NCBI GenBank assembly: GCA_002999035.1
Contig: CP027241.1
Coordinates: 2,618,195 to 2,682,194, forward strand
Source of the DNA: Lachnospiraceae bacterium oral taxon 500
Lineage (GTDB): Bacteria > Bacillota > Clostridia > Lachnospirales > Vallitaleaceae
DNA length: 64,000 bases
Direction: 5' to 3'
Shown: one piece after another, positions 37,901 to 43,938 of the stretch
How the letters are laid out: the number at the start of each line of letters is the position of its first letter
How positions within the stretch are numbered: position 1 is the first letter of the stretch
Notes under the pieces: model-generated
The model's input: only the letters and a program-made list of their open reading frames with translations
Told to the model about the DNA's origin: nothing
Databases searched by the model: none
Position numbers and translations under genes: made by a program

Positions 37901-39122
37901 TAACACGGAGTGTTTCATTTTTGCCTAAGTTAAGACCGGTTAGGGTAAGGGTGTTGTTTTCAAATTCCGCAGCATTCTGAATTGCGGCTAATGTTTCATC
38001 AGACAAGCCCGTCCCCTCTACGTTCAATGAGCCTTGATATTCTACTTGGTCGCTCATCGGGTCGGTTATTGTGCCGTTTGATATTTTTTTGATAATCTGT
38101 CCGGCTAAATCCTTTAAAATCTTTTCTAAATCATTTGCCTCGTTACCCGCTTCTATGTATTTACCGTCGGAATCAATAGCATTCATAACAGGTTTTCCTG
38201 CTTCCGGTATTCCAACACCAATCGAAGTAATGTAAATTCCCTTCCCTTTAATGGCAGCGGCTTCTGCAATTGTATTAGCCTTAATTTCTGGGGTCATCTC
38301 TGTTCCTTCACCAATGGTTTCGGGAAGTAACTTAATATACCAAGGAGTCCAATACAAATTTGATTTAAACCCTTTTTTCCATTCGCCGAGCCACCCCTTA
38401 TGCCATATCTCAAACCCTTCTTTAAAAAAATCTTCTTCAGCTTTATGGTTCTCTTTATGTCCAAAACTCGGCTTCATAGCGCCACTATTACTATACGCAT
38501 ATGTCGGTTCACCGTCACTAATCAACACAATCCTTTTTTGATCGGCAGTACTGTTTTGCAACAGTTTTTCCGCTTCTCTTAAAGCCGCTTGCGTAAAAGT
38601 GCCGCCTTTGCTCCCAGTATACGCATTATATTTCTGAATTTCTTTTTTTAATTCTTTTGCATCTTTCTGCAGTGGCTTACTGGTTAGAACGGCCTCTTTT
38701 TCATCTTCCCCAGCAAAACTTACCAATCCGATTTGGATATTTCCATTCCCTGGAGAAAGCAATGTATCCACAAAGGTTTTTGCCGCAGCCTTTGCTTTCT
38801 CCATTCGTCCATATTTTTTCATACTACTGGAACGATCAACCACCAAAACAACATCCATTGTTTTATCTGGGGTTACCATTTCATCGCTTTGAATCTCCAG
38901 CTCAATCTCCATTTCGCTGGTATCCTGATTATAGCTCTTTATTTTCTTTTGAATCGTAATTCCTTCGTTGCCATCCTCTTTTTTCCCTGACACTGGGGCG
39001 CCATTGACAGAATTCTCTGCCCATATCGGCGTCGATATCATCCCCTGAAACAGATTGACGACCATCAGCAGGACCATCAGCTTGGCCAGCAGGGAGTGTT
39101 TCCTTTTCCTCTCTCCGCTCAT
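31989..39122 (-). CDS. Giant LPKTG-anchored surface protein with VWA and about 15 Cna-B domains
   Basis: 2377-residue cell-wall adhesin. Order: signal peptide with cleavage after PIWA near residue 35; VWA domain about 88-350 with an intact MIDAS (DRSSS at 96-100, a GGTFTQ threonine and LISDGEPT); a linker; about 15 Cna-B/SpaA-type beta domains from roughly 450 to 2265, each opening with a KxTKxW-like strand and closing with TNT, suitable for internal Lys-Asn or Lys-Asp bonds. The fourteenth is split by a Pro/Glu/Gln-rich segment (about 1938-2080). A run of about 30 Asn follows at 2273-2302, then LPKTGG, a membrane helix and KKRK. The ATG at 39122 is behind GGAG; the longer frame upstream enters a repeat element. 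No sortase is present here. A c-di-GMP riboswitch precedes it. Confidence 0.93.
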   Translation of the reverse strand: MSGERKRKHSLLAKLMVLLMVVNLFQGMISTPIWAENSVNGAPVSGKKEDGNEGITIQKKIKSYNQDTSEMEIELEIQSDEMVTPDKTMDVVLVVDRSSSMKKYGRMEKAKAAAKTFVDTLLSPGNGNIQIGLVSFAGEDEKEAVLTSKPLQKDAKELKKEIQKYNAYTGSKGGTFTQAALREAEKLLQNSTADQKRIVLISDGEPTYAYSNSGAMKPSFGHKENHKAEEDFFKEGFEIWHKGWLGEWKKGFKSNLYWTPWYIKLLPETIGEGTEMTPEIKANTIAEAAAIKGKGIYITSIGVGIPEAGKPVMNAIDSDGKYIEAGNEANDLEKILKDLAGQIIKKISNGTITDPMSDQVEYQGSLNVEGTGLSDETLAAIQNAAEFENNTLTLTGLNLGKNETLRVTYKAKVKDEWKDGGQYTTNGRTFLTPRSAEPNNKMEFNLPKITTKKVMTTITIKKEWENNEVPTNVTEIKAKLNDEEVTVTAGNNWTTTLTKPKYADGREIIYSVREEISAGAPYEQVGSVKDEYDDNTNTHTFTITNKTKIEMLTFFVEKEWKGEEANEATFTLHQNGAQEALKTITVKKNPAGKWEGTFEEVPDRDAQGNAYKYTVKEKTIDGYTVAPASNEVTVTKAEPKAKFTNTRSEKMDIKVTKKWVNKIGDQAVFTLKDAQGNIVKADGLVNPMILKVNSADPNDPYTWTGKFSVEKYDKDGQLINYVGYMVEEKKIDGYTLENAQGNSVASGFTFTNTYNEKVEVKVTKIWKGGKNLRPTDVKEVTFILTAEPMAALPQEQPLSFALEKIEGDKWTGTVKDLPKYANNQEVKYFVAENPVPYFKTESTPNNPKQVENGEVTIKNTFDQSADYKVTITKLWKNTPENFKQNVNVLLYSTDDGKSYSKEHELKYDPATKKQVLEVSVPEFDNDGNKLDYAVKEIGEEQGSIQIGNSQYAVAYNGLTITNINKDTVNIKIIKQWEHTPENLKQTVKVRMYSDDVLDPLAPADPKPYDKTFDLVYTAGQEQTKTVSVPMYNANGKKLTYMVKELDNAENVVDNNEQANIGNAKYQVTYTGTENNVIITNKNIGTVDIKITKQWTNTPESLKQTVKVRMYSDDVLDPLAPADPKPYDETFDLVYTAGKEQTKTVSVPMYNVNGKKLTYTVKELDNAENVVDNNEQADLGNSKYLVTYTGSETDVTITNTNIDKIDIKVTKKWVGGETQRPDEITFILSADPAEALEGESLELTIAKNDNNEWPVKKINGLLKYVDGKKVEYSIVEKPVTNFTSKVTGSAEDGFIITNTFDQDNVKKPITITKVWENTPEGLKQDVNVRVYAKTTNPDSPKKFELETEVTLKYEEGKPQTENILVRKFDKDGFPLTYEVREVDENPNDGIDTVTNGIITLGASKYRVKSKADDSEENSFTITNTNIDQVELEVKKVWQQPESVALPDGGATINLVGTNESIKIEDNDQTFHGFGLFPRYENGIEIDYQVKEEKLEGYVVAYDKQKDNKGNVIFTVTNAKLQTEDERYRVTKTWVGDAAGSVTFGMYEVTADGKLKQVDTLTLIAADAQPGNTQVWEGKFAAQVAYDKNGKPMRYVVKELDENSNPAEDGKIVSLGGVPYKVKDDSVAEQKYFAFTNTQQTSITVTKTWRGLPQNAAYFGLFQEGSEQRKDKITLTAEDGWKDEFKDIQFKDPAGNQIVYVVRELDKDGNILEEGENTSVRLGNTKYRITRDGYAFTNTELIDLEITKEWSIQVPEGARRSVGIELRANGEAKEKFVLNKENNWTKQFNDLPRWDGTKLVTYQVVEVSINGEEITLPQDLTYDYEHKIFKINLSDGALAITNTSSINVTNAVDEVTQPNDPNLRNIKVAKFWGTTPAEHQKPVVVKLYKLDENGKLVPVDGGERTLNAESSWQAMFANLPRYQERTVKLETLEIKDAVLPQGAPNTEPAKPEEQPKEEEPKNEQPQGEQPEVTPAEPQAQPGEEAAPQAEPQAEQTEQPKEDSTEENKPAETPQTGTTAPAEQETPAANGGISLEEPAAENEEQPTETPVEQGQTEQAEQPQQSEAPAEQAQPTEQQRAQAEPKPIQYFVFEVKVGDEEVGIEPNADLNDYHIGDYHVEIVDNGKDLVYIFNTHASAIPEDEQTSVKVTKSWGNTPVDYRKPVQVMLFVDERGDVHPVDIEARTLSDANSWTTTFSGLRKNAADGSEFKYLVFETKIDGGNIDFDSNDKPETYRYGRYTVTITGNGTGNVVITNDYELDPLTPYDPTPGGDDNDNNNNNNNNNNNNNNNNNNNNNNNNNNNNNNQTINDEPTPESAPEEKINDPVIPESVPVIAEEEVKEEVLPQGAPELPKTGGMGAGFFGLLGMGLAGLGLLFKKRK
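32216..32305 (-). repeat. Poly-asparagine codon tract
   Basis: Thirty successive AAT/AAC codons in the surface protein gene, in mixed order, next to GGDDND. The mixture of both codons limits slippage. It probably makes a flexible spacer between the last Cna-B domain and the wall-spanning tail. Confidence 0.95.
35520..36227 (-). repeat. Two near-identical 354-bp tandem units in the surface gene
   Basis: Two successive Cna-B domains (about residues 966-1201) share long identical stretches such as KVRMYSDDVLDPLAPADPKP and QTKTVSVPMYN. Matching points are exactly 354 bases (118 codons) apart. This is a recent duplication, unlike the other Cna-B domains, which have diverged widely. Confidence 0.9.
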
Positions 39123-39165
39123 AATTTTGTTCTCCTCTCTTGATAATGATGACTTGATTGTTTTT

Positions 39166-39435
39166 CTCAACTCTCCCCTGCTCGAAAGTTTCGCTTCTGA
39201 CGCGGGTGTGCGTTCCCCCCTGCTCGAAACGCTGCACATTTCTGATCAAGCAGGCGGGTGACCTGCCTTGATCAAACGATTACGCATCTCTGCCGAACGG
39301 GCGCATCTGCGCCGATTGTAATGCTGTCCGCTTTTGCCCGGATGGACAATCTGCCTTGGCCGAAACGCTACACGTTTCTGTGCGGACACACAAACTGCCT
39401 CAAAAGACGATCCTGCCGAATATGGAAAAGTTGAG
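39166..39435. repeat. Family 2 palindromic element, copy in the adhesin leader
   Basis: Left end CTCAACTCTCCCCTGCTCGAA, right end GGAAAAGTTGAG. The left end matches, in inverse sense, the right end of the tyrS copy (TTCGAGCAGGGGAAAGCTGAG). Inside lie TGATCAAG/CTTGATCA around CAGGCGGGTGACCTG, and repeated TCGAAACGCT motifs. It begins about 44 bases upstream of the adhesin start codon. Confidence 0.65.
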
Positions 39436-39785
39436 TTATTATATTTGAAAAAGAAGTTAAAAAAATATCAATCCAACTTCTACAAATACCAATGATGAAA
39501 TGCCCCGCTCTCACTATATACGCGGTCTTCTCTATCAAGAATTTCCTCTGTCTGCGCGGATATGCAGCCTATCCATCGAAAAGACACCGTCTTTTCGTGA
39601 ACAGGAAGTGCCGAAAACTCACGCTTCTGCTCGAAACCCAAAGCCTCACCGGTCTCAAACCATTATTACCAACCGCAGAAACCAGAATTCAAGGAAATAA
39701 AAAAAGCCACGGTACTCTAAGCACTTTCACCTGATTCAAAATATCGTATTCCCAAACTGCTGCCTATTTCCCAATACCACATTAT
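39436..39785 (-). other. Long untranslated leader between riboswitch and adhesin
   Basis: No credible gene. On the transcript strand there is a 9-bp hairpin CGAAAAGAC/GTCTTTTCG at 39577-39597, a stem AGAAGTT/AACTTCT followed by TTTTTC near 39445-39483 that might act as a weak terminator, and a run of seven T near 39702-39708 without a convincing stem. These are the only candidates for the expression platform of the riboswitch. Confidence 0.4.
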
Positions 39786-39860
39786 TTTGCAATCGGACGA
39801 TCTTAGTTTCCCGTAGACTCCTGATTTTGCGTCCCAAAATTTCTTTTGGTTTGCCCTTTT
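39786..39860 (-). promoter_or_regulatory. Cyclic di-GMP class I (GEMM-I) riboswitch
   Basis: Minus strand shows the class I hallmarks in order: GGGCAAACC; a hairpin CCAAAA-GAAA-TTTTGG with a GNRA tetraloop; GGGACGCAAA; then a second helix AATCAGGA paired with TCC-GATT whose inner TCTA...TAAG resembles the tetraloop receptor; and a closing TTGC that pairs with the first GCAA. It starts about ten bases after a strong promoter and belongs to the transcript of the adhesin gene. Whether ligand turns expression on or off cannot be read, since no clear terminator switch is visible. Confidence 0.88.
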
Positions 39861-39871
39861 AAATTGTTTTT

Positions 39872-39900
39872 ATTATACTCCTTTTCCCCTTATAGGTCAA
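39872..39900 (-). promoter_or_regulatory. SigmaA promoter for the riboswitch-adhesin transcript
   Basis: TTGACC (39895-39900) and TATAAT (39872-39877) with 17-base spacing on the minus strand, one mismatch from consensus. The leader to the adhesin ATG would be about 745 bases. The 240 bases between this and the next promoter are AT-rich with no recognised feature. Confidence 0.9.
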
Positions 39901-40142
39901 TAGTCTTTTGAAAAAAGAATTTTCACTCGTTTTTCCCCGTAAATAAGGGGAAAGTCGTTTTTTTATAGAACTTTTATGATTATAAAAGACTATTTTGCTT
40001 TGCAAAAAATATAGAACTATATGCTTAACGAAAATAATTCTAATTAATTATTTTACATAAACTGTTTGCTGCACTCTACATCGTTTCGTAGTAATTACGA
40101 CTTAAAAAAGACTTTGGTTTCGGGATTTATTTCTAACCAAAT

Positions 40143-40171
40143 TTTACTTTAGCCGGATTTTATGATATGAT
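40143..40171 (+). promoter_or_regulatory. Promoter for the MATE exporter at 40219
   Basis: TTTACT (40143-40148), 17 bases, TATGAT (40166-40171). Confidence 0.6.
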
Positions 40172-40218
40172 AACCGCGCCGGACAGGCTTTTATGTTACC
40201 CGGCGGAAAGGATGCACC

Positions 40219-41538
40219 ATGCAAAACATTTTAACCAAAAACTTTCTGAAAAATGTGATTCCCTCGATGCTGGCCTTTGCTTTTTCGGGAGTTTACATCA
40301 TCATCGACGGCATTTTTGTCGGTCGCAATACCGGTGATATCGGGCTGTCGGCAATCAATATCAATTACCCGGCAGCGGCTTTGATGCAGGCGGCCGGCAC
40401 CGGCATCGGCATGGCCGGAGGAATTTGGATTTCGATGAAACGGGGCAGCCGGGACAATCGGGATGAAGCTTTGTTTCTGGGCAATTCACTCTGCCTGCTG
40501 CTGCTTGCTTCTCTCCTCTTGGGCGGACTCCTGCTGGCAACCTATCCGCTGCTGCTGCCGCTTTTGGGAGCAAGGGATGAACTGCTGAAGCCGTCAACGG
40601 ATTATCTGCGAATCATTATTTACGGTACGGCTTTTCAGGTTCTGGGTACCGGTCTGGTGCCGCTGGTTCGCAACTATAACGGCGCACTGCGAGCAATGCG
40701 GGCGATGATTTTGGGACTGGCCGCCAATACGGTACTGGATTACCTTTTTATCGAGCGTTTCGGCTGGGGCACCGCCGGCGCGGCAGCAGCCACGGTATTG
40801 GGGCAGGCAATGACGCTGTTTTGTCTGCTGCCCTTTTTCTTTTATCCCCGGCGGCTTTTTGCGCTTTCCGATTTAAAACCCCATCCGGCGGTGTTAAAGA
40901 AAATCCTGCCGCTGGCTCGTTCCCCTTTTGGCGTTACTCTGATTCCGAATGTGGTCATCATTTTTTTAAACCGGGGAACACTCACTTACGGCGGCGTCTT
41001 AGCGGTTTCAGCTTATGCGGTCATCAGCTATGTCATTTATATCGTCCAGCTTCTGGTTCAGGGGATCGGCGATGGTTCCCAGCCGATGATCAGTCGCTAT
41101 TACGGAGCAAAGGATAACGGTGCTCTGCTCCGACTGCGGCGGCTGAGCTATGCAGCTGCCGGCCTGATTGGTACAGGCTCGGCACTGGCACTGTATCTGA
41201 CCCGATACCGAGTGCCGGTTTGGTTTGGTTCTTCACCGGCTGCGGCCGCGATGTATGCCGATGTTCTATCCTTTTTCCTGCTGGGAGCGATGCTGGCCTC
41301 TCTGCTGCGACCGGGAATTTCTTATTTATATGCCATCAACCATAACCGGGCGGCTTCGACCCTAATTTACGGCGAGCCGGCTGTGCTGGTGCTGCTGCTC
41401 TTTGCCCTGCCGCCGTTTCTGGGACTGACCGGCGTATGGCTGGCCGTGCCGCTGTCGCAAGTGCTCATGCTGCTGCTGTCGGTATATTATGTCCGGCAGA
41501 GTGATGGGGAGAACCAAAGAAAATTTTTGTTAAAATAG
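40219..41538 (+). CDS. MATE family efflux transporter
   Basis: 439-residue membrane protein with about twelve hydrophobic segments. It opens FLKNVIPSMLAFAFSGVYIIIDGIFVGRNTGDIGLSAININYP, a typical MATE first-helix region read in pieces (residues 9-50), with a second-half counterpart around LIPNVVIIFLNRGTL and QGIGDGSQPMISRYYGA. MATE proteins export drugs or metabolites in exchange for Na+ or H+. The substrate is not predictable. AAAGGA precedes the ATG. It is closer to the MepA-like branch than the copy at 57295, judging by the GDGSQPM motif. Confidence 0.88.
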   Translation: MQNILTKNFLKNVIPSMLAFAFSGVYIIIDGIFVGRNTGDIGLSAININYPAAALMQAAGTGIGMAGGIWISMKRGSRDNRDEALFLGNSLCLLLLASLLLGGLLLATYPLLLPLLGARDELLKPSTDYLRIIIYGTAFQVLGTGLVPLVRNYNGALRAMRAMILGLAANTVLDYLFIERFGWGTAGAAAATVLGQAMTLFCLLPFFFYPRRLFALSDLKPHPAVLKKILPLARSPFGVTLIPNVVIIFLNRGTLTYGGVLAVSAYAVISYVIYIVQLLVQGIGDGSQPMISRYYGAKDNGALLRLRRLSYAAAGLIGTGSALALYLTRYRVPVWFGSSPAAAAMYADVLSFFLLGAMLASLLRPGISYLYAINHNRAASTLIYGEPAVLVLLLFALPPFLGLTGVWLAVPLSQVLMLLLSVYYVRQSDGENQRKFLLK

Positions 41539-41567
41539 TTGTAGGAAATAAAATATTTTAGTATAAT
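41539..41567 (+). promoter_or_regulatory. Promoter for hicAB
   Basis: TTGTAG (41539-41544), 17 bases, TATAAT (41562-41567), directly after the MATE stop codon. Confidence 0.7.
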
Positions 41568-41610
41568 TAAAGAAGAAATGGATCATTAGATTTTCAGGAG
41601 GATTTCAACA

Positions 41611-41811
41611 ATGAAAAGCTATTCATCCAAAGAGATAATAGCCATATTAAAAAAGGACGGCTGGTATAAAGTAAATACTTCCGGCACCAGCCATCAGCAA
41701 TTTAAACACCCCACTAAAAAAGGGCGCGTCACCGTAAAGCACCCCTGTAAAGATATTCCACTTCCAACTTTAAAATCCATTGAAAATCAATCAGGGCTAA
41801 CTTTTCAATAG
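41611..41811 (+). CDS. hicA: HicA family mRNA interferase toxin
   Basis: 66-residue double-stranded RNA-binding-like toxin. SSKEIIAILKKDGWYKV opens the protein and the catalytic His lies in SGTSHQQFKHP near residue 28, followed by GRVTVKHPCKDIPLPTLKSI. AGGAGG stands nine bases before the ATG. Toxin-first order and the partner 16 bases downstream fit hicAB. Toxic mRNA cleavage and neutralisation by HicB are family knowledge. Confidence 0.9.
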   Translation: MKSYSSKEIIAILKKDGWYKVNTSGTSHQQFKHPTKKGRVTVKHPCKDIPLPTLKSIENQSGLTFQ

Positions 41812-41827
41812 CTCTATGGAGGTTTAT

Positions 41828-42229
41828 ATGAAAAAAACAGAACGTTATGTCTATCCCGCTATCTTTACTTATGAACCGGAACAAGAAATCGCTGTTGTCT
41901 TCCCTGATTTAAATTGTGCAACCAGCGGAACCGATGAAACCGATGCTTTATTATCCGCAAGGGATTTGCTGGGCTGTGTGCTTTTCGGTTTAGAAGAGGA
42001 TAAAGAAGAAATCCCCAGTGCCAGTGCCTTAAACGAATTAAAGTTAAAAGAAAATGAAAAAGCTGTACTTGTTGATGTATTTATGCCTTCTGTCCGCATG
42101 GCAAGTGTTAATCACCCTATTAGCCGCACAGTTACCCTGCCCGCATGGTTAAATGCTTTAGCACTTGAACATAAAATCAATATGTCTAAACTGCTGCAAG
42201 AAGCTATCAAAACGCAGTTGCATTTGTAA
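41828..42229 (+). CDS. hicB: HicB family antitoxin
   Basis: 133 residues: a partial RNase H-like N-terminal domain (YPAIFTYEPEQEIAVVFPDLNCATSGTDETDALLSARDLL, residues 7-46, described by position) that binds HicA, and a C-terminal ribbon-helix-helix type segment (RTVTLPAWLNALALEHKINMSKLLQEAIK) that would bind the operator. The ATG at 41828 follows GGAGG by five bases. Lower G+C than the MATE gene upstream. Confidence 0.9.
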   Translation: MKKTERYVYPAIFTYEPEQEIAVVFPDLNCATSGTDETDALLSARDLLGCVLFGLEEDKEEIPSASALNELKLKENEKAVLVDVFMPSVRMASVNHPISRTVTLPAWLNALALEHKINMSKLLQEAIKTQLHL

Positions 42230-42266
42230 GCTTACTCGGAACCTTACAGCAAGGGAGAATAAGATT

Positions 42267-42515
42267 ATGGAATATGCCAATACGATAATGAATCAATTTT
42301 TCAGCAGTAAGGAAGAACGTCTAAAATATGAAGAAGAATTCCGTCATGCCTGCGATCGGGCATGGCTGATTGCCGGTGGCGAGAAAAAAGGCCGGGAAGA
42401 AGGGCGACACACAGAAAAGCTGCAAACTGCACGGAATATGAAAGCTGACGGCATGCCGGTTGCAACCATTACAAAATATACCGGCTTAAGTGCCGAACAA
42501 ATTGCGGAATTATAG
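42267..42515 (+). pseudogene. C-terminal remnant of an Rpn-type nuclease/transposase
   Basis: 82 residues with its own ATG and a GGGAG site. The tail AWLIAGGEKKGREEGRHTEKLQTARNMKADGMPVATITKYTGLSAEQIAEL, read from residue 33, is the helical end typical of Rpn (recombination-promoting PD-(D/E)XK nuclease) proteins, which are normally about 300 residues. The nuclease domain is missing. It may be a decayed copy, or a short expressed tail. A 30-bp piece of its sequence is repeated exactly in the following terminator. Confidence 0.6.
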
Positions 42516-42535
42516 TTATAGCTTAGATAAACAGA

Positions 42536-42577
42536 AAAATTCCGTCATGCCTGCGATCGGGCATGGCGGATTTTTTA
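42536..42577. terminator. Bidirectional terminator
   Basis: CCGTCATGCC pairs with GGCATGGCGG (one G-T), flanked by AAAAATT on the left and ATTTTTTATTT on the right. It serves the Rpn remnant on the plus strand and the exporter genes on the minus strand. The stem is a copy of coding sequence at 42337-42366. Confidence 0.85.
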
Positions 42578-43039
42578 TTTATGCAAATGACTGCGCCGGA
42601 TAAAGCGCTCCAATGGGATGAACGGATTGAAAGCATTGACAATCAGAATGCCCAAGGCAATGGCTGCCGCGGTCTGCATGGTTGAAAAAAAATAATTAAT
42701 TGCCGCCGGATAATCGGAGATTACCACCGAATATAGAATATGATACATTCCGGCACCGGGAACAATCGCAAAAATGGCGATAATCTGAAAAGCCGTCACC
42801 GGCGTTTTGCAGATCCGGCTGAGAATCAAAGAAACAGCGCTGATAAAAATAGATGCCGCAAAAGTAGCAGAAAAAGAGGAAAAGCCCCAGCCGCTAATCA
42901 ACAGATACACTCCCCAGCCGGCTCCACCCAAAATCGCCGCCAGCGGAAGCTGTTTTTTGCCGGAGCGGAATAAAATACCGGCTGAATAAGTAGCGATTGC
43001 CGCTGCCAAAACTTGTATACCTGCCGTATAAAAGCTCAT
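42575..43039 (-). CDS. Small subunit of ThrE/YjjPB-type exporter (DUF3815, YjjB-like)
   Basis: 154-residue membrane protein with four or five hydrophobic helices and the family segment FAIVPGAGMYHILYSVV near residue 90. In ThrE of Corynebacterium the two parts are one protein; here they are split, with a four-base overlap to the larger partner, as in E. coli YjjP-YjjB, which export succinate. Substrates in this organism could be threonine, serine or dicarboxylates. Confidence 0.8.
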   Translation of the reverse strand: MSFYTAGIQVLAAAIATYSAGILFRSGKKQLPLAAILGGAGWGVYLLISGWGFSSFSATFAASIFISAVSLILSRICKTPVTAFQIIAIFAIVPGAGMYHILYSVVISDYPAAINYFFSTMQTAAAIALGILIVNAFNPFIPLERFIRRSHLHK

Positions 43040-43815
43040 AATAATCCTCCCCCCATGGAATAAAGTTTCAGGGCAAAGCCCACCCCGGCCGCAATCAAAG
43101 CGGCAGTGATAAAAGCGTCAGCCGCTCGGGAAACACCGGAAACCAAATCACCGTTAATCACATCCCGAATGGCCGTAGTAATGGCAACACCCGGAACCAG
43201 GGGCATGATGGCACCGATAATAATCAAGTTCAAGCTATCGCCGATATGCAGATAGCGATTTAAAAAAATAGATGTAAACCCAATCACAAAGCTGCCAGTT
43301 AGCAGCTGAAAAAACTTGGAAGTTCGGGTTTTATCCAAAAAAAAGCTGGCCGTCCCCAGACAAAGACCGGAAACAAGCGCCGCCAAAGCATCATACAGCG
43401 AGCCGCCGAATACCACGGAAAAGCTGGCCGCAGTCAGACCGGTTGCCAGCAAAACCTGCCAATCGGAATACTCAACCTGCTCTTTCAGCTTTTCCAAAGC
43501 CAGCACTGCCGTATCCAGATCAATGCAGTCGCTGCAGAACTGACGCGAAATCTGATTGGCTTCGGCAATCTTATTCATATTATTGGTGCGCATACTGACC
43601 CGCCGGATATAACTAAGCGGCAGTTCCGAATTGTCCGTCGAAGAGGACATGGTCGTAAAAATACCGGTCGGCGTGACAAAAGCCTCCACATACTGATAAT
43701 GCGACTTGGCTAAAATCCGGCGCATCGTATCTTCGACCCGAAAAGTTTCCGCTCCGCTGCTCAGCATCAACTCCCCCAAATCAAGCGCAAATTGAAATAG
43801 CTTTTTGTGGTTCAT
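43036..43815 (-). CDS. Large subunit of ThrE/YjjPB-type exporter (DUF1212, YjjP-like)
   Basis: 259 residues. The N-terminal cytoplasmic part LGELMLSSGAETFRVEDTM (residues 13-31) with EAFVTPTGIFTTM is the DUF1212 signature; it is followed by five membrane helices including IIIGAIMPLVPGVAITTAIRDVINGD near 195-220, another conserved element. AAGGAG precedes the ATG. It forms a two-gene operon with the YjjB-like partner. Confidence 0.85.
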   Translation of the reverse strand: MNHKKLFQFALDLGELMLSSGAETFRVEDTMRRILAKSHYQYVEAFVTPTGIFTTMSSSTDNSELPLSYIRRVSMRTNNMNKIAEANQISRQFCSDCIDLDTAVLALEKLKEQVEYSDWQVLLATGLTAASFSVVFGGSLYDALAALVSGLCLGTASFFLDKTRTSKFFQLLTGSFVIGFTSIFLNRYLHIGDSLNLIIIGAIMPLVPGVAITTAIRDVINGDLVSGVSRAADAFITAALIAAGVGFALKLYSMGGGLL

Positions 43816-43892
43816 GATTTCTCCTTATCATCGTTTGTTCTCATTCTACCATAAAACAGCAAACTTATAAAGGATATTTTCGACATAATTTT

Positions 43893-43926
43893 CGCGGATG
43901 GAAGCCAAAACCCGCTTCCATCCGCG
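43893..43926. terminator. Hairpin after recA
   Basis: Perfect 13-bp stem CGCGGATGGAAGC/GCTTCCATCCGCG. The T-run (ATTTTTTC) follows on the plus strand; on the minus strand, where recA needs it, the tail is AAAATTA, so it is better as a stabiliser or a block to plus-strand transcription than as an ideal recA terminator. Confidence 0.6.
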
Positions 43927-43938
43927 ATTTTTTCAAGC

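Noticed and set aside
39123-39239. Longer N-terminus of the surface protein starting at 39239
   Set aside because: It has no ribosome site and would be translated from the family 2 element; the ATG at 39122 has GGAG and starts a proper signal peptide.
39492-39734. 80-codon plus-strand frame in the adhesin leader region
   Set aside because: No ribosome site, odd composition, and it is antisense to the long leader of the adhesin transcript.
39700-39790. Terminator directly behind the c-di-GMP aptamer
   Set aside because: A run of seven T exists near 39702-39708, but only a wobble-rich, long-range stem could be drawn before it.
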